Positions 1 to 5,869 of a stretch of DNA of 16,592 nucleotides are shown here, piece after piece. Origin of the DNA: a bacterium (GTDB lineage Bacteria; Pseudomonadota; Gammaproteobacteria; Berkiellales; Berkiellaceae); contig RFNU01000151.1 of the NCBI GenBank assembly GCA_009927065.1, positions 1 to 16,592 on the forward strand, written 5' to 3'. The notes beneath the pieces were generated by a model. That model worked only from the letters and a program-made list of their open reading frames with translations. It was not told the DNA's origin and did no database searches. The position numbers were made by a program, and so were the translations under genes. How positions within the stretch are numbered: position 1 is the stretch's first letter; every line of letters begins with the position of its first letter.

Positions 1-1
1 C

Positions 2-634
2 GTAGAGCGTGCTCAACGGAAAATACCTGTCCATTATGCTCGTAGAGCAACAGGCGGGCCGCAAGGCGCAATAGCACAACAACGATCTGATTTACCATTG
101 AAAATCAATATGGCAGGGGTTATGCCGACTATTTTTGCATCGAGTTTGGTTTTAGCGCCATCGACATTGGCTCCATTCTTTGGTGTAAGCGGAAAAAGCA
201 AAATTCTTTCGTTTATGCAGGAGAATTTATCTTCCGGTAAACCACTATTTATGGTACTCTTTACAGCTGCTGTTATATTATTTGCTTTTTACTATACCGC
301 TGCTGTTTTTAATCCCAATGAAATTGCGGATAATCTCAAAAAATCAGGTGGTGTAATTCAAGGCATTCGTCCTGGCATCAGTACAGCTCATTATATTGAT
401 AAAATAATGACACGATTGACTTTGCTGGGTGCGCTATATATAGCATCTGTATCATTGTTGCCAGAAATATTAAATTATTTTGGTACCATTCCATTTTCCT
501 TTGGCGGGACATCGTTATTGATTGTTGCTGTTGTTGTTATGGATTTTTTTACCCAGATTCAGACTCATTTGTTTTCAGCACAATATGAAAATGTCCTTAA
601 ACGTTACCAACCAAAAAAGAATAGGCTGGATTAA
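2..634 (+). CDS. secY: Protein translocase subunit SecY, C-terminal part (5' end outside window)
   Basis: SecY is the channel-forming subunit of the SecYEG translocon in the inner membrane. The reading frame is open from base 2, and 210 residues are visible before the TAA. The first residues (VERAQRKIPVHYARRATGG) are the cytoplasmic loop that precedes the NMAGVMP-IFASS segment of SecY. They are followed by hydrophobic segments corresponding to the last transmembrane helices, and by the loop containing GGVIQGIRPG. The TTG at 98 is internal and is not the start. The gene lies directly upstream of rpmJ, the usual end of the spc operon. The C-terminus (LKRYQPKKNRLD) is basic and cytosolic. The assignment is secure; only the N-terminal half is missing. 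Confidence 0.97.
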   Translation, partial: VERAQRKIPVHYARRATGGPQGAIAQQRSDLPLKINMAGVMPTIFASSLVLAPSTLAPFFGVSGKSKILSFMQENLSSGKPLFMVLFTAAVILFAFYYTAAVFNPNEIADNLKKSGGVIQGIRPGISTAHYIDKIMTRLTLLGALYIASVSLLPEILNYFGTIPFSFGGTSLLIVAVVVMDFFTQIQTHLFSAQYENVLKRYQPKKNRLD

Positions 635-667
635 GCCTGTGATATAGAAGAATGTAGAGGTTGTTAT

Positions 668-793
668 ATGAAAGTTAGAGCGTCCGTTAAAACTATATGC
701 GGATCGTGTAAAGTTGTTCGTCGCAGAGGTATTGTTTTTATTCTCTGTAAAAAAAATCCACGCCATAAACAGCGTCAAGGCAAGTGTACTTAG
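668..793 (+). CDS. rpmJ: 50S ribosomal protein L36 (C+ zinc-ribbon form)
   Basis: L36 is a small zinc-binding protein of the large ribosomal subunit. Translation from ATG 668 gives 41 residues beginning MKVRASVKTICGSCK. The zinc ligands of the C+ form are present: C11, C14, C27 and H33, the last followed by KQRQG. Most L36 proteins end at that KQRQG (37-38 aa). This one carries three more residues (KCT), including an extra cysteine, before TAG. It sits between secY and rpsM, its standard place in gammaproteobacteria. Confidence 0.95.
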   Translation: MKVRASVKTICGSCKVVRRRGIVFILCKKNPRHKQRQGKCT

Positions 794-808
794 TGAGGGT
801 TCAATAAA

Positions 809-1204
809 ATGGCACAAAGAGAAGTTCGTATCCAAGGGGTGAGCTTGCGATTAAAAAAACGCGTTCCAATATCTTTAACTGATATTTTTGGTATCGGAAC
901 AACAAGAGCGCTCCAAATTTGCAGTAGTGTGAATATTGATCTTAACACTAAGACAGTTGATTTAACTGATGATCAGGTCAAAGCAGTCAGCGCTGAAGTT
1001 GAGAAGTTTGTAGTAGAAGGTGAGCTTAGAAACTTGCTAAAACTCGAAAAGAAAAAATTAACAGATCGCAGAACGTATCGTGGTCTTAGACATTTGATGG
1101 GCTTGCCTATTAATTCAAGAACTCGTACTAATGCTAAAACATGCAAGCGCCATCGTGGCAGCAAGCGTGTGCTTGTTGATTTCAGCAAAGATAAAAAGAA
1201 ATAA
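809..1204 (+). CDS. rpsM: 30S ribosomal protein S13, divergent and extended
   Basis: S13 lies in the head of the small subunit and contacts the P-site tRNA and the intersubunit bridge. A GAGGG ribosome binding site (795-799) precedes ATG 809. The product is 131 aa against about 118 in E. coli. The core is clear: the helix-hairpin-helix segment SLTDIFGIGTTRA (about 22-34), the VVEGELR segment, YRGLRH and TRTNAKT. Departures include an N-terminus longer by about four residues, the replacement of the usual RHRRGLPVRGQ by RHLMGLPINSR, and a changed tail (CKRHRGSKRVLVDFSKDKKK) where most S13 end in RKGPRKP. Position and spacing in the alpha operon support identity and function. The gene is intact. 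Confidence 0.95.
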   Translation: MAQREVRIQGVSLRLKKRVPISLTDIFGIGTTRALQICSSVNIDLNTKTVDLTDDQVKAVSAEVEKFVVEGELRNLLKLEKKKLTDRRTYRGLRHLMGLPINSRTRTNAKTCKRHRGSKRVLVDFSKDKKK

Positions 1205-1220
1205 TTTGTAGGTAATAGTG

Positions 1221-1604
1221 ATGGCAGTAAAAACAAAAAGTGCAAAAAGCAAAACAGTCGTTGAGCATGCAAGAGTTTGTATTAAAGCAACATTTAATAA
1301 TACTCTTGTGACTGTTACTGATCCAAAAGGTAACACGTTGACTCAAGAGATGGCGGGTACTTGTAATTTTAAAAATTCAAGAAAGAGTACTCCGCATGCT
1401 GCACAAATCGCAGCTTCTAAAGCATGTCAGCTAGCGAAAGAGATGTTTAAAGTAGAAACCGGAGAAATCCGTATTTGGGGTCCTGGTCCTGGTCGAGAAG
1501 CTGCAATTCGTGCTGCTTGCTCTGTTCTGAAGATTATTTCAATTTCTGATGTTACAGGCATTCCTTTTAATGGCACGACTCCACCTAACGAACGTCGTCA
1601 ATAA
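1221..1604 (+). CDS. rpsK: 30S ribosomal protein S11
   Basis: S11 forms part of the platform of the 30S subunit near the mRNA exit. ATG 1221 is preferred over the adjacent in-frame GTG at 1218, because the AGG at 1210-1212 is better spaced to the ATG. The 127-aa product carries the family landmarks ATFNNTLVTVTD, SRKSTPHAAQIAA, GPGPGREAAIRA and DVTGIPFNGTTPP. The usual final basic run (PPKKRRV in E. coli) is replaced by PPNERRQ. The gene is part of the alpha operon, 16 nt after rpsM and 18 nt before rpsD. Confidence 0.96.
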   Translation: MAVKTKSAKSKTVVEHARVCIKATFNNTLVTVTDPKGNTLTQEMAGTCNFKNSRKSTPHAAQIAASKACQLAKEMFKVETGEIRIWGPGPGREAAIRAACSVLKIISISDVTGIPFNGTTPPNERRQ

Positions 1605-1622
1605 TTTATATCGAGGAACACC

Positions 1623-2273
1623 ATGGCAAAGAATTCTTCTTCAAGAAAACCCCAATGTCGCGATGCTAGAAAGTTTCGTGACCTTACTATTTCTGGGATT
1701 AAAACAGTTTCGCTTAGTACTAAAGCGCGTAACGCTAATCCACCAGGTCAACATGGCCCTAACCGTAAAAAAGGTTCTGACTATGCCAATATGTTGGCCG
1801 AAAAACAAAAGTTACGTTTAATTCACGGTAATGTTAAAGAGCATCAATTCCGCCGTTTCTTTGAATTGGCGTCAAGAATGAAAGGTCAAACAAGTTTGAA
1901 CTTATTACGTCTTCTTGAAATTCGTTTAGTAAACGTTATTTACAAAGCAGGTTTCGCTACTACCTTGGCTGAAGCTCGTCAACTTGTTGCTCATAGAGCA
2001 ATTCAAGTTGCTCGCCCAGGTAAAGGTTTTGTAACTGTTGATTGCCCATCTTTTTTAGTCAAGGAAGGTTATGTTGTGGCATTAAGACCAAAGGCACGTG
2101 CTCAATCACGCGTCCTCAATGCTGTAGCTTCACATACTGAACAAGGTGTTGCGCTTTCATGGTTAAATATTAATCATCAAGAATTTAAAGCTGAAGTATC
2201 TCATCTGCCTGACAGAGAGCAACTTCCACAAAACATTAATGAAAACTTGATTATTGAACTGTATTCTAAATAA
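1623..2273 (+). CDS. rpsD: 30S ribosomal protein S4, divergent
   Basis: S4 nucleates 30S assembly on 16S rRNA and in E. coli is also the translational repressor of the alpha operon. A GAGGAA site (1613-1618) precedes ATG 1623. The product is 216 aa (E. coli 206). Conserved parts are PPGQHGPNRKKGSDYANML-EKQKLR, the S4 RNA-binding domain start LLRLLEIRLVNVIYKAGFATTLAEARQLVAHRAI, and the C-terminus INENLIIELYSK. The N-terminus lacks the common RYLGPK/SRR pattern and reads MAKNSSSRKPQCRDARKF instead. The usual VNGRVVNIPSY strand is replaced by VARPGKGFVTVDCPSF. Identity is secure; regulation by S4 binding is known in E. coli but not shown here. Confidence 0.96.
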   Translation: MAKNSSSRKPQCRDARKFRDLTISGIKTVSLSTKARNANPPGQHGPNRKKGSDYANMLAEKQKLRLIHGNVKEHQFRRFFELASRMKGQTSLNLLRLLEIRLVNVIYKAGFATTLAEARQLVAHRAIQVARPGKGFVTVDCPSFLVKEGYVVALRPKARAQSRVLNAVASHTEQGVALSWLNINHQEFKAEVSHLPDREQLPQNINENLIIELYSK

Positions 2274-2298
2274 TCTTAAATCGTGGGAGTTGCTTGTC

Positions 2299-3306
2299 AT
2301 GAGTGTACATTTAAATTTATTAAAGCCAAATGAGATTAAGATTCAAAAGAAAGACGATTTTTGTTCTAAAGTAACCTTAGAGCCGTTAGAGAGAGGTTTT
2401 GGTCATACATTAGGACATGCTCTTCGTCGAATTCTTCTTTCATCATTAGTGGGCTCTTGTGTCACTGAAGTTGAAATTGATGGAGTTGAACACGAATTTG
2501 CTGCAATTGATGGTGTTTATGAAGATGTAATCAATATTCTATTGAACTTTAAAACAATTAATGTTGATTTAGGGCCATTGGATAATGTTTGGGTTGATTT
2601 CGACTTTAAAGGTCCAATGATCGTTAAAGCTGGTGATTTTCAATATCCTGCCTCAATAAAAGTTTCTAATCCTGATTTGCCGATTATTACAATTACTTCA
2701 GAACGCTCAGTCAAAGGTCGGTTCTTAGTCAAAAAAGGCACAGGGTATTTACCAGCAGCTGTTTATAAAAAACAGTTAGAACTCGAAGGATCAGAAGGCT
2801 TGAAGATTGGGCGTTTGTATTTGGATGCTTCTTTTTCCCCTATTGAGCGCGTAAGTTATGTTGTGGAACAAACTCGTGTTGATAATAGAACTGATTTAGA
2901 CAAATTGGTATTAGATATTGAAACAAACGGAACCATTCATCCTGATGAAGCAATTCGTCAATCAGCAACGATTTTGGTTTCACAATTAGAAGCGTTTGTT
3001 AAACTTGACGAAGCTTTTACGGGCTCTTCTAAAGCAAAGTCCAATCAATTTGATGCTATCTTGTTGCGACCAATCGAAGATCTCGATCTGACAGTTCGTT
3101 CAACAAATTGCTTAAAAGCCGAGCATATTTATTATATTGGTGATCTTGTGCAACGTAGTGAAATTGATTTATTAAAAACTCCTAATTTAGGGCGTAAGTC
3201 GCTTAATGAAATCAAGTCAGTATTGCAGAGCCATAGCTTAAATTTAGGTGTGACGCTTACTAACTGGCCGCCAGCAGAATTGAAAGGCAGCGATAATAAT
3301 AGCTAA
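2299..3306 (+). CDS. rpoA: DNA-directed RNA polymerase subunit alpha
   Basis: The alpha subunit dimerises to start polymerase assembly and contacts UP elements and activators through its C-terminal domain. I chose ATG 2299 (MSVHLNLLKPNEIK) because it follows a GGGAG site (2285-2289). A longer in-frame version would begin inside rpsD. The product is 335 aa. The N-terminal domain shows the dimerisation helix LEPLERGFGHTLGHALRRIL (about 28-47) and the DGVEHEFAAIDGVYED loop. The C-terminal domain is nearly canonical, with LTVRSTNCLKAEHIYYIGDL (the DNA-binding Arg/Asn/Lys set), LLKTPNLGRKSLNEI and LTNWPP. It is followed 14 nt later by rplQ. Confidence 0.97.
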   Translation: MSVHLNLLKPNEIKIQKKDDFCSKVTLEPLERGFGHTLGHALRRILLSSLVGSCVTEVEIDGVEHEFAAIDGVYEDVINILLNFKTINVDLGPLDNVWVDFDFKGPMIVKAGDFQYPASIKVSNPDLPIITITSERSVKGRFLVKKGTGYLPAAVYKKQLELEGSEGLKIGRLYLDASFSPIERVSYVVEQTRVDNRTDLDKLVLDIETNGTIHPDEAIRQSATILVSQLEAFVKLDEAFTGSSKAKSNQFDAILLRPIEDLDLTVRSTNCLKAEHIYYIGDLVQRSEIDLLKTPNLGRKSLNEIKSVLQSHSLNLGVTLTNWPPAELKGSDNNS

Positions 3307-3320
3307 TTTGGAGATATTTT

Positions 3321-3689
3321 ATGAATCATAGAAAAAAATTACGTCAGTTCAACAGAAATGCTTCTGCGCGTAAAGCTCTTTTCCGTAGTTTAAGTGTAGC
3401 GTTGATTACGCACGATTGTATCAAAACAACACTTCCTAAGGCTAAAGAACTTCGTCATTATATTGAGCCTTTGATTACTCTTGCAAAAGAGGATACAACA
3501 GCTCATCGTCGTCATGCATTTGACCATCTACGTGATAAAGATGCTGTGACTAAACTGTTTACAGTTATTGGACCAGCGTCTCTTTCAAGACCAGGCGGTT
3601 ATACCAGAATCCTTAAAGCAGGATATCGCGCAACTGATGCGGCTCCTGTAGCTTATATTCAGCTTGTTGATATGGTGCATATCGCTTAA
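3321..3689 (+). CDS. rplQ: 50S ribosomal protein L17
   Basis: L17 belongs to the large subunit near the polypeptide exit tunnel. ATG 3321 follows GGAG (3310-3313). The 122-aa product has the family signature: NHRKKLRQFNRNASARKALFR at the N-terminus, IKTTLPKAKELR, EPLITLAKED, GGYTRILKAGYR and APVAYIQLVD. It is the last gene of the alpha operon, and a strong intrinsic terminator begins 4 nt after its stop. Confidence 0.97.
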   Translation: MNHRKKLRQFNRNASARKALFRSLSVALITHDCIKTTLPKAKELRHYIEPLITLAKEDTTAHRRHAFDHLRDKDAVTKLFTVIGPASLSRPGGYTRILKAGYRATDAAPVAYIQLVDMVHIA

Positions 3690-3693
3690 TCAG

Positions 3694-3720
3694 AACAAGG
3701 CTTCGGCCTTGTTTTTTTTT
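3694..3720 (+). terminator. Rho-independent terminator of the alpha operon
   Basis: An 8-bp perfect stem (AACAAGGC / GCCTTGTT) closes a TTCG tetraloop and runs into an uninterrupted T tract up to 3720. It starts 4 nt after the rplQ stop codon. Confidence 0.95.
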
Positions 3721-3766
3721 AATGAAAATTGTACAGTGCTAGTAGTTTGCACTATTGGACTGTTAA

Positions 3767-5029
3767 GTGCCCCCGTTTCTTTTTTTTCCTTTGTTATTTG
3801 CTGTGAGACTTTTCGGTCTTTTTGCTTTTATTCCGCTCAGCAAAGTGATTCTTCAACAAATTGGTGAACTCGATCTATCGTCATTGGTTTATCTTTCTTC
3901 CAGTTATAGTTTTTTTCAAGCTATTTTTCAGTACCCATTAGCGCGTTTTTCTGACATTTATGGTCGCTTAAAAATTATTCGTATAGGTTTTTGTATTTTT
4001 ATTATCGGATGTTTAATCTGTTATTGTGCCAAATCAACAAAAATATTGCTTTTAGGACGATCTTTACAAGGTGCTGGGGCTATTGGCGCTACTGCCCAAG
4101 CCCTTTTAGCAGATTACGCCGAAGGAATAAGAATGCAAAATTACTACTATTTAATAGGGTTTGCTATTTTATTAAGCCTCGTCAGCAGCTTTCTTTTATC
4201 ACCACTTTTTATGACAGTTTTTTCGCCTAAAGATATTTTTTTATTATCAAGTATACTCGCTTTATTACCTTTAGCTGCTTCATTTACTTTAAAAGAGCCT
4301 CAACACCAAAAAACTCCTGCGGAATGCAAATTAACGAGAATGCAGCGAGCAGATAGACGAAAGATCATCTTATTTACTTTCCTGTTACATTGTTTGCAAA
4401 TGTTTTCATTTACAGCGTATCAGCTCAATACTACGATTCGTTCACCCTATCTATATGCAGAAATGTTTTTGTATGCATTACTTGTTACGCTCTATCCTTT
4501 AGCGAAACGATCATTAACGCTATCATTTAAATTTTCTTTATATCTATCATTTTTAGGTATTATTGTATCTGTATTTGATATTGTTAAACCTACAGCTGTA
4601 GTGAGTTCTTTTTATATTTTTAATGTCTTGGGACTCTTGCTTCTATTGGAAGCAGCTTTACCAACGACTCTCTCAGCTTTAGGGAAGCAAGAAAGAGGCG
4701 GAGCGATGGGGTTGTATTCAACTGCTCAGTATTTGGGTATGACATTAGGACCTCTTGTTATACTTATTGCAACACAGTATTTATTCATTGTGTCAGCTAT
4801 TAAATCTTATTTGGTTGCTCAATCAGGACTTTTTACAAATATTACTTATTCAACAGCACAGCATTTGACGAAGTTTATGCAAACTCTTCCTTTATTGAAA
4901 AAACAAGAAGAGATTCATTTTGAGCTGTTGCCTTATTGTTCATTAGTAATGTATTTATTATTAGCATGCTTGGCATACTCAGCAATCAAGATAACAAGAC
5001 GTATTGATGGTGAGCTTAAGAATTCTTGA
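3767..5029 (+). CDS. Major facilitator superfamily transporter (YajR-like drug/solute efflux type)
   Basis: This is a 420-aa, highly hydrophobic inner-membrane protein with the layout of a 12-helix MFS carrier. MFS hallmarks are RLFGLFAFIPL in the first helix (about 14-24), the motif-A loop PLARFSDIYGRLKIIRIG between helices 2 and 3, LGRSLQGAGAIGA in helix 4, and RGGAMGLYSTAQYLGMTLGP in the second half. These resemble the YajR/multidrug branch, but there is no room for the C-terminal YAM domain of YajR. The substrate cannot be told from sequence. GTG 3767 lies directly after an in-frame TAA, so it is the first possible start. No good ribosome binding site precedes it, and GTG 3803 is a weak alternative. 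The gene follows the alpha-operon terminator, so it probably has its own promoter. Confidence 0.85.
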   Translation: MPPFLFFPLLFAVRLFGLFAFIPLSKVILQQIGELDLSSLVYLSSSYSFFQAIFQYPLARFSDIYGRLKIIRIGFCIFIIGCLICYCAKSTKILLLGRSLQGAGAIGATAQALLADYAEGIRMQNYYYLIGFAILLSLVSSFLLSPLFMTVFSPKDIFLLSSILALLPLAASFTLKEPQHQKTPAECKLTRMQRADRRKIILFTFLLHCLQMFSFTAYQLNTTIRSPYLYAEMFLYALLVTLYPLAKRSLTLSFKFSLYLSFLGIIVSVFDIVKPTAVVSSFYIFNVLGLLLLLEAALPTTLSALGKQERGGAMGLYSTAQYLGMTLGPLVILIATQYLFIVSAIKSYLVAQSGLFTNITYSTAQHLTKFMQTLPLLKKQEEIHFELLPYCSLVMYLLLACLAYSAIKITRRIDGELKNS

Positions 5030-5078
5030 TCTGTGCTAAGTATGAATGAGCGTGGCAATCATAATCAGTGACAATCTC

Positions 5079-5093
5079 GATTGATAATCAATC
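5079..5093. promoter_or_regulatory. Perfect 7-1-7 palindrome, possible protein-binding site
   Basis: GATTGAT-A-ATCAATC reads the same on both strands. It lies about 50 nt after the MFS stop and is not followed by a T tract, so it is not a terminator. Related half-site-like sequence (CAATCATAATCA) lies just upstream at 5056-5067. Function unknown. Confidence 0.3.
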
Positions 5094-5108
5094 AACAGAC
5101 TGCTAAAA

Positions 5109-5150
5109 AAATAAAATTTATTATTTTACACAGAAGAATAAATTTTTTTT
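5109..5150. terminator. Possible AT-rich bidirectional terminator hairpin
   Basis: AAAATTTATT (5113-5122) pairs perfectly with AATAAATTTT (5137-5146) around a 14-nt loop. Flanking A and T runs extend the stem after one mismatch. The stem has no G-C pairs, so it is a weak candidate for ending MFS transcription. Confidence 0.3.
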
Positions 5151-5276
5151 ACAAGAACAAGTCATGTTTTAGTTTTTAATTGGTCGCTAACTCACATAAA
5201 AATACTTTTTTATCGAAATCTCCAGAACTAGTCGATTTTACAGCGTAACTGCTGCAGCGCGGGGAGGGTATGTTTT

Positions 5277-5317
5277 AAGAAGTAACAAGCCCCGAGTCAG
5301 ATTGCTTTGCTCGGGGC
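5277..5317 (-). terminator. Rho-independent terminator of ssb
   Basis: On the minus strand a perfect 8-bp GC-rich stem (GCCCCGAG / CTCGGGGC, 5289-5317) with a 13-nt loop is followed by a T-rich stretch (TTGTTACTTCTT). It begins 27 nt beyond the ssb stop. The plus-strand side has no T tract. Confidence 0.75.
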
Positions 5318-5344
5318 ATTGGGGCACGACAAGATATTCTATTA

Positions 5345-5806
5345 TTAGAATGGGATATCATGTTCTAAATCAGTTGTTTCTAACGTCGAAGTAAAGTTTG
5401 CAGAATATCCACTACGACGATCCATTGGTTCTTGAGCATGATCTTGATAATCCACACGACTATCTGCGCCTTTGCTATCAAGAAGCTGGAGATCATTACA
5501 GATTATTTCTGTAGTGTAACGTTCTTGTCCTGTTTTATCTTGCCACTTTCTTGTTCTTAAGCTGCCTTCAATAAAAACTTTAGAACCTTTTTTCATATAC
5601 TTAGAAGCAATGTCAGCCATTTTCCCATAAATAACAATACGATGCCATTCTGTACGTTCTTGTTGCTGACCGTTTTGTTTGTCTTTCCATGTTTCAGATG
5701 TTGCTAGTGATATATTAGCTACTGGATCACCTGATGCAAGATAACGCACATCAGGATCTGCGCCTAAATTTCCAATTACAATAACTTTGTTGACTCCACG
5801 TGCCAT
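5345..5806 (-). CDS. ssb: Single-stranded DNA-binding protein
   Basis: SSB coats single-stranded DNA during replication, repair and recombination and recruits partners through its acidic tip. The 153-aa product starts at ATG 5806, with GAGG at 5815-5818. The OB-fold half (1-110) has the family signature NKVIVIGNLGADPDVRY, with W40, W54 and W88 at the usual stacking positions, EWHRIVIYGK and VFIEGSLRTRKW. The linker is shorter than in E. coli (178 aa) and ends in LEHDIPF, the conserved partner-binding tip. It lies 63 nt downstream of uvrA on the same strand, so the two may share a transcript. Confidence 0.96.
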   Translation of the reverse strand: MARGVNKVIVIGNLGADPDVRYLASGDPVANISLATSETWKDKQNGQQQERTEWHRIVIYGKMADIASKYMKKGSKVFIEGSLRTRKWQDKTGQERYTTEIICNDLQLLDSKGADSRVDYQDHAQEPMDRRSGYSANFTSTLETTDLEHDIPF

Positions 5807-5869
5807 ACTAAGATCCTCGATGTAAATTTATAACTCACATCCTATCATGATTTTTTAAGAAAACCCAGG

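Larger units (their letters stand above)
5030..5344. other. Non-coding gap between the MFS gene and ssb
   Basis: No credible gene is seen on either strand in these 315 nt. The gap contains a perfect 15-bp palindrome (5079-5093), an AT-rich hairpin (5109-5150), a short GC-richer patch near 5251-5268, and the ssb terminator hairpin (5277-5317). The convergent arrangement (MFS +, ssb -) means that no promoter is required here for the flanking genes. Confidence 0.7.

Noticed and set aside
98..634. A SecY fragment starting at TTG 98
   Set aside because: The same frame is open back to base 2 and encodes SecY sequence upstream, so TTG 98 is internal.
2254..2298. A 15-residue N-terminal extension of RpoA
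   Set aside because: It would begin inside rpsD, has no ribosome binding site, and does not resemble alpha; ATG 2299 has GGGAG at the right distance.
3664..3867. A 67-aa frame across the rplQ end, the terminator and the MFS start
   Set aside because: It reads through the terminator hairpin and overlaps two better-supported genes; the product has no family features.
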